DNA from: an uncultured Lachnospiraceae bacterium
GTDB lineage: Bacteria; Bacillota; Clostridia; Lachnospirales; Lachnospiraceae
Assembly (NCBI GenBank): GCA_947631625.1
Contig: CANRMA010000003.1
Coordinates: 124,001-188,000 of the forward strand
Direction of reading: 5' to 3'
Length of the DNA stretch: 64,000 nt
The notes beneath the pieces are model-generated. The model saw nothing but the letters and a program-made list of their open reading frames with translations, was not told the DNA's origin and made no database searches. Below, piece by piece: positions 15,806 to 24,215 of the stretch. How positions within the stretch are numbered: position 1 is the first letter of the stretch; each line of letters opens with the position of its first letter. Position numbers and translations under genes: made by a program.

Positions 15806-17287
15806 TTATAAAGTAACGCCCTGTTTAAAGATAGCCATATCATGGAAACCTGCTTCCTCACTGCAGACCTTTTTACCGGAAGCGACAGCCACCACATAGT
15901 CAAACAGTTCTTTGGCAGTTTCGTCAATATCCTTATCTTCTACCAGAACACCCGCATTGAAGTCGATCCAGTTCTTCTTCTTTCCGGCAAGCGCACTGTT
16001 GCTTGATATCTTAACGGTAGGCACCGGTGACGCAAACGGAGTTCCGCGTCCGGTTGTAAAAAGAACGATGTGCGCGCCGCTTGCCGCAAGCGCGGTGGAA
16101 GCCACAAGATCGTTGCCCGGAGCGCTCAACAAGTTGAGCCCCGCTTTCTCCACACGCTGACCGTAAGCCAACACGCCCTTGACAGGAGCGCTTCCCGACT
16201 TCTGCGTACAGCCTAAGGATTTATCCTCAAGCGTCGAGATACCGCCCTTCTTATTACCCGGCGAAGGATTTTCATATATAGTCTGATTATTGCTCTTAAA
16301 ATACTGTTTAAAATCATTGATCAGCTTAACGGTTTCTTCAAACAGCTCTTTATTCTCACATCTGTTCATAAGCAGAGTCTCGGCGCCGAACATCTCCGGA
16401 ACCTCCGTAAGAATGGTAGTACCCTTCTTACTGATCAAAAGATCCGAAAACTTGCCTACGAGCGGATTGGCGGTAATTCCTGAAAAGCCGTCGCTTCCGC
16501 CGCATTTCATGCCTATGATGAGCTTAGATACGCTGATCGGCTCACGCTCAAACGAAGAAGCATATGAAATAAGCTCATCCAGAAGCTTGGCTCCCGTCTC
16601 CATTTCATTCTCGGTCTCCTGACATACGAGGAACTTAACCCGATTGGGATCGACTTCACCTATATAATCCTTAAGTACATCAATATTACTGTTTTCACAG
16701 CCAAGACCAAGCACCAATACGCCGCCCGCATTGGGATGATTTATAAGATCCGCCAGTATGGTTCTGGTATGTTCCTGATCGTCTCCCATCTGTGAACAGC
16801 CGTAAGGATGAGGAAACGCAATTACCTCCTCCACGCTGCCTTTTATACGCTGGTTGGCCGCTTTGGCAAGCGCTGTGGCGATATTGTTGACACAGCCGAC
16901 AGTAGGGATTATCCATATTTCGTTACGGACGCCCACTTTACCGTTTGGACGGTTATATCCCATAAAAGTAACGTCCTCGGATGTATTTTCTTTTGCCCCC
17001 ACGGGCTCATAGGTATATTCGAGCAGGTCTCCGAGCGCGGTCTTGATATTGTGCGTATGGATCCAGGAACCCGCCTTAATGTCCTCTTTGGCATTTCCTA
17101 TACGAAAACCATATTTGATAACATCTCCGCCTTCGGCAATATCCGTAAGCGCCATTTTGTGTCCCGCCGGAATATTCTCCGCCGCGGTCACTTTTGCACC
17201 CGAAACCTCTACGACAGTGCCCGCCGCGATTTCCTTGAGCGCAACTATTACGTTGTCATTTTCATGAATCTTGATATAGTCTTTCAC
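15806..17287 (-). CDS. uxaA: Altronate dehydratase
   Basis: A 493-residue enzyme of the UxaA/GarD family, dehydrating D-altronate to KDG with a divalent metal. Residues 1-95 form the SAF domain (NVIVALKEIAAGTVVEV...DIKAGSWIHTHN); the catalytic part follows with GYNRPNGKVGVRNEIWIIPT, HPYGCSQMGDDQEHT, GLGCENSNID, KCGGSDGFSGITANP and the C-terminal TTGRGTPFASPVPTVK. The start is a GTG behind GGGGGACTT. The 24-base spacing to uxaB upstream indicates co-transcription, giving consecutive steps of galacturonate breakdown. Confidence 0.95.
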   Translation of the reverse strand: MKDYIKIHENDNVIVALKEIAAGTVVEVSGAKVTAAENIPAGHKMALTDIAEGGDVIKYGFRIGNAKEDIKAGSWIHTHNIKTALGDLLEYTYEPVGAKENTSEDVTFMGYNRPNGKVGVRNEIWIIPTVGCVNNIATALAKAANQRIKGSVEEVIAFPHPYGCSQMGDDQEHTRTILADLINHPNAGGVLVLGLGCENSNIDVLKDYIGEVDPNRVKFLVCQETENEMETGAKLLDELISYASSFEREPISVSKLIIGMKCGGSDGFSGITANPLVGKFSDLLISKKGTTILTEVPEMFGAETLLMNRCENKELFEETVKLINDFKQYFKSNNQTIYENPSPGNKKGGISTLEDKSLGCTQKSGSAPVKGVLAYGQRVEKAGLNLLSAPGNDLVASTALAASGAHIVLFTTGRGTPFASPVPTVKISSNSALAGKKKNWIDFNAGVLVEDKDIDETAKELFDYVVAVASGKKVCSEEAGFHDMAIFKQGVTL

Positions 17288-17311
17288 ACCAAGTCCCCCA
17301 TTTAGCTTTTA

Positions 17312-18775
17312 TTAGTTAAAAACTTTCTCCATAGTCTTTCGCATACCCATAGCGCGGATATCCGTGATATAAGAAACTATCGCGTCCTCAACTCCGTCAA
17401 GCGCGCTTAAATCCTGATCCCAGAAATCCTTATTGCTAAGAACCGCATGTACATATTCAGCAGGCTCTTTGCCGCTGTTAGCCGCAAAAAATTCAAGAAC
17501 CGCCGCATCATCCATTATATTGTATTCCTGACCGTCGCGGTGTCCGATAAGCGCTTTGTCGCGGATCTCGGTCCCGGTATAGAACGCCATAAGAGCAGCA
17601 AGCGAGAATGTCAGATGTACCGGGATCTTACCCGTTTTCTCTATGTAACCCAAGAAACTCGGCATACATCTTGCTTTCCACTTTGATACGGAGTTAAGCG
17701 AAATGGAAAGATGCGCATGTTTAACATAAGGATTGTTAAATCTTGTAAGCACCGCATCCGCAAATTCTTCAAGCTCCGCTTTGGGAAGCGTTAATGTAGG
17801 AATAACTTCATCATATATCGTAGCTTTTATGAATTTAAGAATAAGTTCGTCGTTCATGGACTCAAGCACAATATCATTGCCGCACAGATAAGATGCAAGC
17901 ACGAAAGATGTGTGAGCACCGTTTAAAATACGTACTTTTCTCTGTTTATAAGGCTTCTGATTGTCAGTAAAAATAACCGGAAGTCCCGCCTTAGGCAGCG
18001 GCAGTTCGTTACTTATATCTTTGGAACTCTCAATTACCCAGAGCGCAAAAGGCTCGCCGGTAACGATAAGGTCATCCTGATAACCAAACTCCTTGCAAAG
18101 CTCTTCGGCCTCGTCTCTCGGATAGCCCGTAACGATCCTGTCTACCAGTGTGGACGTAAATACGCAGGCGTCATCCAACCATTTTGCAAATCCGTCCTCC
18201 AAGCCCCAAAGCTTAGCCAGTTTAAGAACGCACTCTCTTAAATGAATGCCGTTGTCGTCAATAAGCTCTACAGGGAGCATTATAAGACCCTTGTCTTTAT
18301 CTCCGTTAAAATGTTTGTATCTTTCAAACAAAAATTTGGTAAGTTTTCCCGGAAAAGTCTTAGGCGGATTCAACTCAAATTTATCCGTATCGTCATATAC
18401 TATGCCTGCCTCGGTCGTGTTGGACACTACAAAACGCAATGTATCCAGTTTGGCAAAAGAAGCATACTTATCATATTCTTCTATAGCGTCCACGGCGTCC
18501 GTACAGCTTGTTATTATACGGTTGATCTTCTTGGCCTCACCGTTGTCAATACCTCTAAGCTGCACCGTATACTGGCATTCCTGATTGTGGAAACGCTCCA
18601 GATTTCCGAATTCAATGGGTTTTACCAATACGATATCACCGTCGAATTCTCCCTTTTCATTTGCGATGTCGATCATATAATCAACAAACGCGCGGAGAAA
18701 GTTACCTTCCCCAAACTGCAGAACCTTTACCGGTCTTTCAACCTTTCCTGTTTTCTTTTTGTTTAAAAGTTCCAT
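17312..18775 (-). CDS. uxaB: Tagaturonate reductase (altronate oxidoreductase)
   Basis: A 487-residue polyol dehydrogenase of the mannitol dehydrogenase superfamily that reduces D-tagaturonate to D-altronate with NADH. Features: KVLQFGEGNFLRAFVDYMID (Rossmann start), SNTTEAGI, the long KRPLTK-like lysine region here written KVRILNGAHTSFVLASYLCG, and RFNNPYVKHAHLSISLNSVSKW. Fructuronate reductase UxuB is a relative, but the N-terminal sequence and length fit UxaB. It is the first gene of the minus-strand uronate unit, with AAAGGAG before its ATG and a long AT-rich leader upstream. Confidence 0.92.
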   Translation of the reverse strand: MELLNKKKTGKVERPVKVLQFGEGNFLRAFVDYMIDIANEKGEFDGDIVLVKPIEFGNLERFHNQECQYTVQLRGIDNGEAKKINRIITSCTDAVDAIEEYDKYASFAKLDTLRFVVSNTTEAGIVYDDTDKFELNPPKTFPGKLTKFLFERYKHFNGDKDKGLIMLPVELIDDNGIHLRECVLKLAKLWGLEDGFAKWLDDACVFTSTLVDRIVTGYPRDEAEELCKEFGYQDDLIVTGEPFALWVIESSKDISNELPLPKAGLPVIFTDNQKPYKQRKVRILNGAHTSFVLASYLCGNDIVLESMNDELILKFIKATIYDEVIPTLTLPKAELEEFADAVLTRFNNPYVKHAHLSISLNSVSKWKARCMPSFLGYIEKTGKIPVHLTFSLAALMAFYTGTEIRDKALIGHRDGQEYNIMDDAAVLEFFAANSGKEPAEYVHAVLSNKDFWDQDLSALDGVEDAIVSYITDIRAMGMRKTMEKVFN

Positions 18776-18810
18776 GCTTTTATGTCTCCTTTCTTTATCT
18801 ATCCCTAATT

Positions 18811-18864
18811 AGGCAATTGCGAAACGCTGATTTACATCTTTGAGATTGCGCAGATTTAGCAAAA
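18811..18864 (+). repeat. Solo arm of the dispersed repeat, second subtype (copy 4)
   Basis: AGGCAATTGCGAAAC, then ATTGCGCAGATTTAGCAAAA, parallels the left arm of the kduI/dhuI copy. No matching right arm is seen. It lies 36 bases upstream of uxaB, inside its untranslated leader. Confidence 0.65.
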
Positions 18865-19142
18865 CTGCTGTTAAGAACTCACAAATCCCTATATAATCTA
18901 TATAATAAATATAAATATATAAGCCAACAAAAAAACGCCAACTCTGCTGTTTGGTATGATTTTGTACATTTTTTCCAATGTAATGATATTCTCTTAATAT
19001 TTTTACACATTTTGTACAACTAAGTCAATATATATTTATATACAAATTTATATTTTTTACATAAGCGTACAATATAATGGACTTTTATAGAGTATTTTAA
19101 CGGTTTTTTAAATAACCTGATTTTTTATCGCTTGATATTATT
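18865..19142. other. AT-rich leader and promoter region of the uxaB unit
   Basis: Extremely AT-rich, no ORF. It must hold the promoter of uxaB-uxaA-kduD. Repeats of TATAAAT-like words make any single choice uncertain; the best candidate is listed separately. Confidence 0.5.
18899..18927 (-). promoter_or_regulatory. Candidate promoter of uxaB-uxaA-kduD
   Basis: On the minus strand TTGGCT (18922-18927) and TATATA (18899-18904) are spaced by 17 bases. The surrounding sequence is so AT-rich that this remains tentative. Confidence 0.35.
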
Positions 19143-19728
19143 TTAACGATAAGACAGGCCGTATTCTTTATACAAAAGCTTTCTGGCCTGTTCGTCGTTT
19201 ACTGCAAGCAATACATCTTCTGTCCTGCCGTCGGCAAACAGGCGTTTTATTAAGGTTGACATAAGCTGCTCGCCGAGTCTGTGGCCTTCTTTACGCCCTT
19301 TTTTAATGCCAGTTCTTCTACATAATCGCTGTAATCACACATTTTTCGCATCTCCTCTCTTAGTTCTTTGGTCATTGGTATATCAAATTCTTTTTCCAGT
19401 ATCTCTTTCTTTTCTTCCGCCTTCTTCTTTTGAGAAAACAGTACCGACAGCAATCGTATCAGGCTGCTGCAGTCCGGACTGTCTTGGATATTTCGGGGTT
19501 TCCCTCTATATATGTTTCTTCGATCTCTTTTATGCTGCAGGCCGAATATTCTTCCGCGCAGTATTTCAGTATCCATGCCAGGATGCTTTTATTTGAAAGC
19601 AGCTTCTTACACGAACTGTCCAGTGATACTTTATTTTGGTCAAAAGTGTCAATGTGTTTTGACAAAATATTTTGCACCCTGCGGTCTTTCCCCGGCAGAT
19701 CTTTCTTTAATTCAGTTTTTTCATTCAA
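19143..19728 (-). pseudogene. Remnant of an Rpn-type PD-(D/E)XK nuclease/putative transposase gene
   Basis: Three pieces in different frames add up to the two ends of a Rpn-family protein common in Lachnospiraceae. The N-terminal piece (SNKSILAWILKYCAEEYSAC...EGNPEIS) is at 19459-19728. A C-terminal piece (KEILEKEFDIPMTKELREEM...YVEELALKKG) follows, and the true C-terminus (RLGEQLMSTLIKRLFADGR...LYKEYGLSYR) ends at 19143. The central catalytic nuclease domain is missing and the junction is frameshifted. A second frame change occurs at an A-run reading A AAA AAG in frame, where a -1 step restores the C-terminal frame. It lies between the two uronate operons and is probably a relic of past insertion. 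Confidence 0.75.
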
Positions 19729-20089
19729 GTTATCTTTTCGTCCTCCTTTGCATTATGGATATGTTATTTTAGCGCGCAGGAGTGGTGAACTTGAAACAGA
19801 CTGGGCATATCATATGCCTCAAGCCGCGCAATCCTGCCAAACAAAAAGTGGATTCCTGGCAGAACTGCCGGATTATGTAGCTGCATGTTCAATTAACAGT
19901 TATCATAATTTAGAACCAAGATTTGTTTTATTTCGATTATAATATCATAAAGCGTATACCTTTTCAAGAGACAATTACTGTTTTTTATATATATTTTTAT
20001 ACATAAATTACTAACTTCTATATATAAATTACTGATTTTTAAGCACAATTTTTTATAGAAAACGAGTAAACGAATTTAACCGTTTTAGG
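19729..20089. other. AT-rich region upstream of uxaC
   Basis: No supported gene. The first 200 bases may belong to the same decayed element as the Rpn remnant, since base composition is higher in GC there than in the leader that follows. The rest is promoter-proximal AT-rich DNA. Confidence 0.4.
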
Positions 20090-20118
20090 TTGCTTTATTT
20101 TCAGTCATAATGTATAAT
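20090..20118 (+). promoter_or_regulatory. Sigma-A type promoter of uxaC-kduI-dhuI
   Basis: TTGCTT (20090-20095), a 17-base spacer and a perfect TATAAT (20113-20118), 95 bases upstream of the uxaC ATG. Confidence 0.7.
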
Positions 20119-20212
20119 TATTTTATATGCAAACTCTTATATTTTTCTGCAAATTTACATAAGATAACCAGTTTGCAAAGCATTTTATTTTATAAAGAAA
20201 AGAGGGAACAAA

Positions 20213-21631
20213 ATGAGACAATTTATGGACAAAAACTTTTTACTCTCTAACGAAACGGCGCAAAAGCTCTATTTTGACTTTGCCGCCGACACTCCTGTAC
20301 TGGATTATCACTGTCATATCAATCCGCAGGAGATCTGCGAAGACCGCCGGTTTGAAAATATCACTCAGGTATGGTTGGGCGGCGATCACTACAAATGGCG
20401 TTTTATGCGTTCATGCGGCGTTGATGAATATTATATAACGGGAGATGCGCCCGATAAGGAGAAATTCTTAAAATGGGCTGAATGTCTCGGAAAAGCGATA
20501 GGCAATCCGCTTTTCCACTGGTCTCATCTGGAACTTCAGAAATATTTCGGTTATACAGGCGTACTTAATAAGAAAACTGCCGAAGAAGTATGGGAACTCT
20601 GCAACAAGAAGCTGGCAGAGCCTTCCATGTCGGTACGCAGCCTTATCAAACAATCCAACGTTACTTTAATATGCACCACCGACGATCCGGTGGATTCTCT
20701 TGAATGGCACCAAAAGTTGGCTCAGGACGCTTCTTTCGATGTTAAGGTGCTTCCTGCATGGCGCCCCGACAAGGCCATGAATATCGAAAAACCCACCTAC
20801 AAGGATTACCTTTCTACGTTATCTTCTGTTTCGGGCGTTAATATATCTACATTTGCAGACTTATGCAACGCGCTGCGCAATCGTATGGATTTCTTCGCAT
20901 CAATGGGCTGCTCGGTTTCCGATCATGCGCTTGAATATGTGATGTATGCTCCCGCGTCGGACAGCGAGATCGAGGCGATCTTTGCAAAGCGTATGGGCGG
21001 CAGCGGCGTTACACGCGAGGAAGAGCTTAAATTTAAGACTGCATTTATGATCTTTGTCGGAAAAGAGTATGCAAAACGAGGCTGGGTAATGCAGCTGCAC
21101 TACGGCTGCAAGCGTGACAACAATACGCCTATGTTTGACAAACTTGGCCCCGATACAGGTTATGACTGTATCAATAACTATGCTCCTTCTTCCGAAATGG
21201 CAGATTACTTAAATGCTCTAAATAAGACGAATGAGCTTCCCAAAACGATTATTTACAGTTTAAATCCCAACGACAATCAGGCTATCGGAACGATACTGGG
21301 CTGTTTCCAAGATTCAACCGCTGCAGCAAAGATTCAGCAGGGTTCGGCATGGTGGTTCAACGATCATAAGACAGGTATGCAGGATCAGATGATTTCACTT
21401 GCAAATCTGGGCAATCTGTCAGGTTTCGTAGGAATGCTCACAGACTCAAGAAGCTTCCTTTCCTATACACGCCACGACTACTTCCGCAGGATTCTCTGCA
21501 ATCTGTTCGGAACATGGGTGGAAAACGGAGAATATCCTGCCGACTATGAAACCCTCGGCGAGATAGTAAAAGGCATCTGCTATAATAATGCTATCAAGTA
21601 TTTCGGGTTTGATTTAAAACCTCAGGAATAA
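20213..21631 (+). CDS. uxaC: Glucuronate/galacturonate isomerase
   Basis: A 472-residue amidohydrolase-superfamily enzyme that isomerises D-galacturonate to tagaturonate and D-glucuronate to fructuronate in the cytosol. UxaC signatures are present: DYHCHINPQEICEDRRF near residue 35, LTWLGGDHYKWR-like QVWLGGDHYKWRFMR, CTTDDPVDSLEWHQ, VLPAWRPDKAM, WVMQLHYGCKRDNNTP and the late GMLTDSRSFLSYTRHDYFRR. Length is normal for the family. The ATG follows GAGGGAA. It heads the plus-strand uronate operon and complements UxaB and UxaA on the other strand. Confidence 0.97.
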   Translation: MRQFMDKNFLLSNETAQKLYFDFAADTPVLDYHCHINPQEICEDRRFENITQVWLGGDHYKWRFMRSCGVDEYYITGDAPDKEKFLKWAECLGKAIGNPLFHWSHLELQKYFGYTGVLNKKTAEEVWELCNKKLAEPSMSVRSLIKQSNVTLICTTDDPVDSLEWHQKLAQDASFDVKVLPAWRPDKAMNIEKPTYKDYLSTLSSVSGVNISTFADLCNALRNRMDFFASMGCSVSDHALEYVMYAPASDSEIEAIFAKRMGGSGVTREEELKFKTAFMIFVGKEYAKRGWVMQLHYGCKRDNNTPMFDKLGPDTGYDCINNYAPSSEMADYLNALNKTNELPKTIIYSLNPNDNQAIGTILGCFQDSTAAAKIQQGSAWWFNDHKTGMQDQMISLANLGNLSGFVGMLTDSRSFLSYTRHDYFRRILCNLFGTWVENGEYPADYETLGEIVKGICYNNAIKYFGFDLKPQE

Positions 21632-21659
21632 TTTTAAGAAATCAGAAAGGATGACAAAA

Positions 21660-22520
21660 ATGGAATTAAGAACGGCAGCTTCACCAAAGGACGTTAAACA
21701 TTATACGACAGAGCGTTTACGCGAGGAATTTCTTATTGACGACTTATTTAAAAAGGATGAAATCAAACTGGTATACAGCCATATCGACCGTATAATCACA
21801 GGTTCCGCCGTTCCGGTAAAGCCTTTGCAGCTTACGGCGGGAGACGAGCTTCGCGCCCAGTATTTTTGTGAAAGACGTGAACTCGGCGTTATCAATATCG
21901 GCAATGCCGGAAAGATCAAAATAGACGGTAAGGTTTATGAGGTAGGCCACAAAGAAGGTATGTATATAGGAATGGGGTCTAAAGAGATCATTTTTGAAAG
22001 CGTTGATCCCAATTCTCCGGCTAAATTTTACTTAAACAGCGCTCCGGCGCATATGACTTATCCTACCGTTTTGATCAAGCCTGAGGGCGAGGCGGCGGAA
22101 GGCGTTGTTATCGTTAAAGACTGCAACAAGGTGGAACTCGGTTCCTTAGAGGGCGCAAACCACAGAACTATATGCAAATACATACTTCCCGGTCAGGTTG
22201 AAAGCTGTCAGCTTGAAATGGGAATGACCAAATTGGAGCCCGGCAGCGTATGGAATACAATGCCTTGTCATACGCATGACAGACGTATGGAGGTTTATCT
22301 TTATTTCGATATGCCGGAAGACGCTCTCGTAATGCACTATATGGGCGAGCCTACCGAAACCCGCCACATAGTTATGAGAAACGAGCAGGCAGTTATCTCT
22401 CCGAGCTGGTCGATCCACTCAGGCTGCGGTACACAGGCGTATACCTTTATCTGGGGCATGGTCGGAGAAAATCAGGATTTTGACGATATGGACGACTGCG
22501 CTATGAAGGATTTGTTGTAA
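21660..22520 (+). CDS. kduI: 5-dehydro-4-deoxy-D-glucuronate isomerase
   Basis: A 286-residue cupin-type zinc enzyme that isomerises 5-dehydro-4-deoxyglucuronate (from unsaturated uronides) to 3-deoxy-2,5-hexodiulosonate. The zinc site is visible as His204 and His206 in CHTHDRRMEVYLYF, Glu211, and His253 in SIHSGCG, matching the spacing of the E. coli enzyme. I place the start at 21660 because GAAAGGA is then well spaced; the ATG at 21651 is nearly on top of it. It follows uxaC by 28 bases. Its stop codon forms part of a 13-bp direct repeat that flanks the inserted palindromic element just downstream. Confidence 0.96.
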   Translation: MELRTAASPKDVKHYTTERLREEFLIDDLFKKDEIKLVYSHIDRIITGSAVPVKPLQLTAGDELRAQYFCERRELGVINIGNAGKIKIDGKVYEVGHKEGMYIGMGSKEIIFESVDPNSPAKFYLNSAPAHMTYPTVLIKPEGEAAEGVVIVKDCNKVELGSLEGANHRTICKYILPGQVESCQLEMGMTKLEPGSVWNTMPCHTHDRRMEVYLYFDMPEDALVMHYMGEPTETRHIVMRNEQAVISPSWSIHSGCGTQAYTFIWGMVGENQDFDDMDDCAMKDLL

Positions 22521-22530
22521 TTTAAAATAG

Positions 22531-22738
22531 GCGATTGCGAAATTCAGATTTGCGTTACCTTTATTGTGCAAATTTAACAAACTCTTGCAGGCACGCTTTC
22601 GCTGCGTTTCACCCGCAGCGGTACTAAGGCTGCAAAATACGCAGCCCAAGTGCCGGCGGGTTCAAAGCACCTGCAATGAGTCTTGTTAAATCTGCACAAT
22701 CAATATACGTATGGAAAGAATTTCGCAGTTACCTTATT
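22531..22738 (+). repeat. Palindromic dispersed repeat inserted between kduI and the DhuI-like gene, flanked by a 13-bp direct repeat (copy E)
   Basis: The element has inverted arms of about 60 bases: GCGATTGCGAAATTC...TTATTGTGCAAATTTAACAA on the left; the right arm read in reverse is GTAACTGCGAAATTC...GATTGTGCAGATTTAACAA. It is flanked by identical copies of TAATTTAAAATAG at 22518-22530 (including the kduI stop) and 22739-22751 (just before the next ribosome site). The centre has further GC-rich palindromic parts (CGCTTTCGCTGCG, GGCTGCAAAATACGCAGCC). Taking out the element and one repeat copy would leave only 26 bases between the two genes. Confidence 0.9.
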
Positions 22739-22767
22739 TAATTTAAAATAGAAAGGTTGTAAACAAA

Positions 22768-23406
22768 ATGAAAATAGCATTGATCAATGAAAACAGTCAG
22801 GCCGCTAAAAATGAAATGGTCTATAATACTTTAAAATCAGTTGTAGAGCCTATGGGACACGAGGTTTTTAACTACGGTATGTATTCAGCAGAAGATGAAA
22901 ACCAGCTCACCTATGTACAAAACGGTATACTTGCGGCGGTTCTGCTCAATTCCAAAGCAGCTGACTTTGTAATAACAGGCTGCGGAACCGGTGAAGGCGC
23001 TATGCTTGCCTGCAATTCATTCCCGCAGGTGCTTTGCGGACACATCGAGTCTCCGCTTGACGCTTATCTTTTCTCACAGGTAAACGACGGTAACTGTATC
23101 GCTCTCCCTTTTGCAGAGAATTTCGGCTGGGGCGGCGAGTTAAACCTGACTTATATTTTTGAAAAATTGTTCTGCGCTCCCGGCGGCGGCGGATATCCTA
23201 AGGAAAGAGTCGTTCCCGAACAGCGTAACAAGAAAATTCTGGACGAAGTTAAGAAGGTAACTCATACGGATATGGTCTATATCCTTGAGAATCTTGATAA
23301 AGAGCTTGTAAAAGGCGCTTTGAGCGGCAAAAACTTCTCGGAATACTTCTTTGCCAACTGCAAGGATGAGGCTATTGCTGAAGCTGTTAAGAAAATATTG
23401 GCATAA
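22768..23406 (+). CDS. RpiB/LacA/LacB-family isomerase resembling DhuI
   Basis: A 212-residue protein with the RpiB fold: MKIALINENSQAAKNEMVYN at the start, GHEVFNYGMYSAED, DFVITGCGTGEGAMLACNSFP (the ligand loop), NDGNCIALPF and a C-terminal extension GGGYPKERVVPEQRNKKILDEV that RpiB itself lacks. From memory this matches streptococcal DhuI, an isomerase acting on the same unsaturated-uronate product as KduI. Position after uxaC-kduI supports a uronate role. An ATG with AAAGG is used; the gap to kduI is enlarged by the inserted repeat. Plain pentose- or hexose-phosphate isomerisation is the alternative. Confidence 0.78.
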   Translation: MKIALINENSQAAKNEMVYNTLKSVVEPMGHEVFNYGMYSAEDENQLTYVQNGILAAVLLNSKAADFVITGCGTGEGAMLACNSFPQVLCGHIESPLDAYLFSQVNDGNCIALPFAENFGWGGELNLTYIFEKLFCAPGGGGYPKERVVPEQRNKKILDEVKKVTHTDMVYILENLDKELVKGALSGKNFSEYFFANCKDEAIAEAVKKILA

Positions 23407-23409
23407 GAT

Positions 23410-23465
23410 AGGTAAAATTGCGGAATGTTGATTTATGTTTTTTAGAAAGAAATTCGCAATCACCT
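23410..23465 (+). repeat. Short palindromic copy of the dispersed repeat after the DhuI-like gene (copy G)
   Basis: The ends AGGTAAAATTGCGGAAT and, in reverse, AGGTGATTGCGAATT match each other and the family terminus, with only about 25 bases between them. It begins four bases after the stop codon and precedes the terminator. Confidence 0.55.
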
Positions 23466-23479
23466 GTTATTTAATCGTC

Positions 23480-23518
23480 AAAAAGAGCTGTCACTTTGAT
23501 GTGGCAGCTCTTTTATTG
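23480..23518. terminator. Bidirectional terminator between the DhuI-like gene and eda
   Basis: AAAAGAGCTG (23481-23490) pairs with CAGCTCTTTT (23505-23514), with extra TCAC/GTGG pairing inside. A- and T-runs lie on the two sides, so it can serve both convergent units. Confidence 0.88.
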
Positions 23519-23549
23519 TTATCGAAATATTAATCGAATACCTGCGTTC

Positions 23550-24179
23550 TTACGCTCCAGCATTCTTACGCGCTTCTTTGCAAAGTTCAGTGATCTTATC
23601 GAAGTTTCCTGCGGCAATATCGTCCTTTTTGCATACCCAACTTCCGCCTACTGCAAAAATTGCCTTATTTGCAACAAATTCTGCAATATTGTCGCTGTTT
23701 ACGCCGCCGGTAGGAATGAACTGCATATCCGTAAACGGAGCCGAAAGGTTTTTGATAGCATTTAAACCGCCATATACATTAGCGGGGAAGAATTTAACAA
23801 CTCTAAGACCAAGTTTGCGCGCTGCCATGATCTCGGTAGGGGTAACGCAGCCGGGCGCAACGTCGATGCCTTTATCAATACACCATTTTACGGTTTCTTC
23901 ATCAAAACCGGGAGAAACTATGAATTTAGCTCCCGCATCAACCGCCTGTTTAGCCTGATCAAGATTGAGCACTGTGCCAACGCCGACTATCATATCGGGG
24001 CACTCAGCGGCAACCTTTTTGATACTGTCTATCGCAGCGGCCGTGCGCAGTGTGATCTCCATTACATTGATCCCGCCGGCGAGCAAGGCTTTGGCTGTGG
24101 GAACCGCATCTTTTGCGTCCTCGATAACCACTACCGGAACGATGATCGATTTTTTCATGCTGTCTGTAATACTGCTCAT
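23550..24179 (-). CDS. eda: 2-dehydro-3-deoxy-phosphogluconate aldolase (KDPG aldolase)
   Basis: A 209-residue class I aldolase that splits KDPG into pyruvate and glyceraldehyde-3-phosphate. The signature VMEITLRT carries the catalytic Glu41 and Arg45. RVVKFFPA carries the Schiff-base lysine Lys129. IPTGGVNSDNIAEF and AVGGSW form the phosphate site. The ATG follows AGGAGG. It lies 36 bases downstream of kdgK on the same strand, so the two final steps of the pathway are made from one transcript. A bidirectional terminator closes the unit. It is full length with no unusual changes. Confidence 0.96.
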   Translation of the reverse strand: MSSITDSMKKSIIVPVVVIEDAKDAVPTAKALLAGGINVMEITLRTAAAIDSIKKVAAECPDMIVGVGTVLNLDQAKQAVDAGAKFIVSPGFDEETVKWCIDKGIDVAPGCVTPTEIMAARKLGLRVVKFFPANVYGGLNAIKNLSAPFTDMQFIPTGGVNSDNIAEFVANKAIFAVGGSWVCKKDDIAAGNFDKITELCKEARKNAGA

Positions 24180-24215
24180 TTCAATATCCTCCTATACCCT
24201 CTAAATTATAATTAA

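Noticed and set aside
19430-19942. Plus-strand frame of 170 residues opposite the Rpn remnant
   Set aside because: It is Cys/Phe/Ser-rich, has no ribosome site, and lies opposite recognisable Rpn fragments; a shadow frame.
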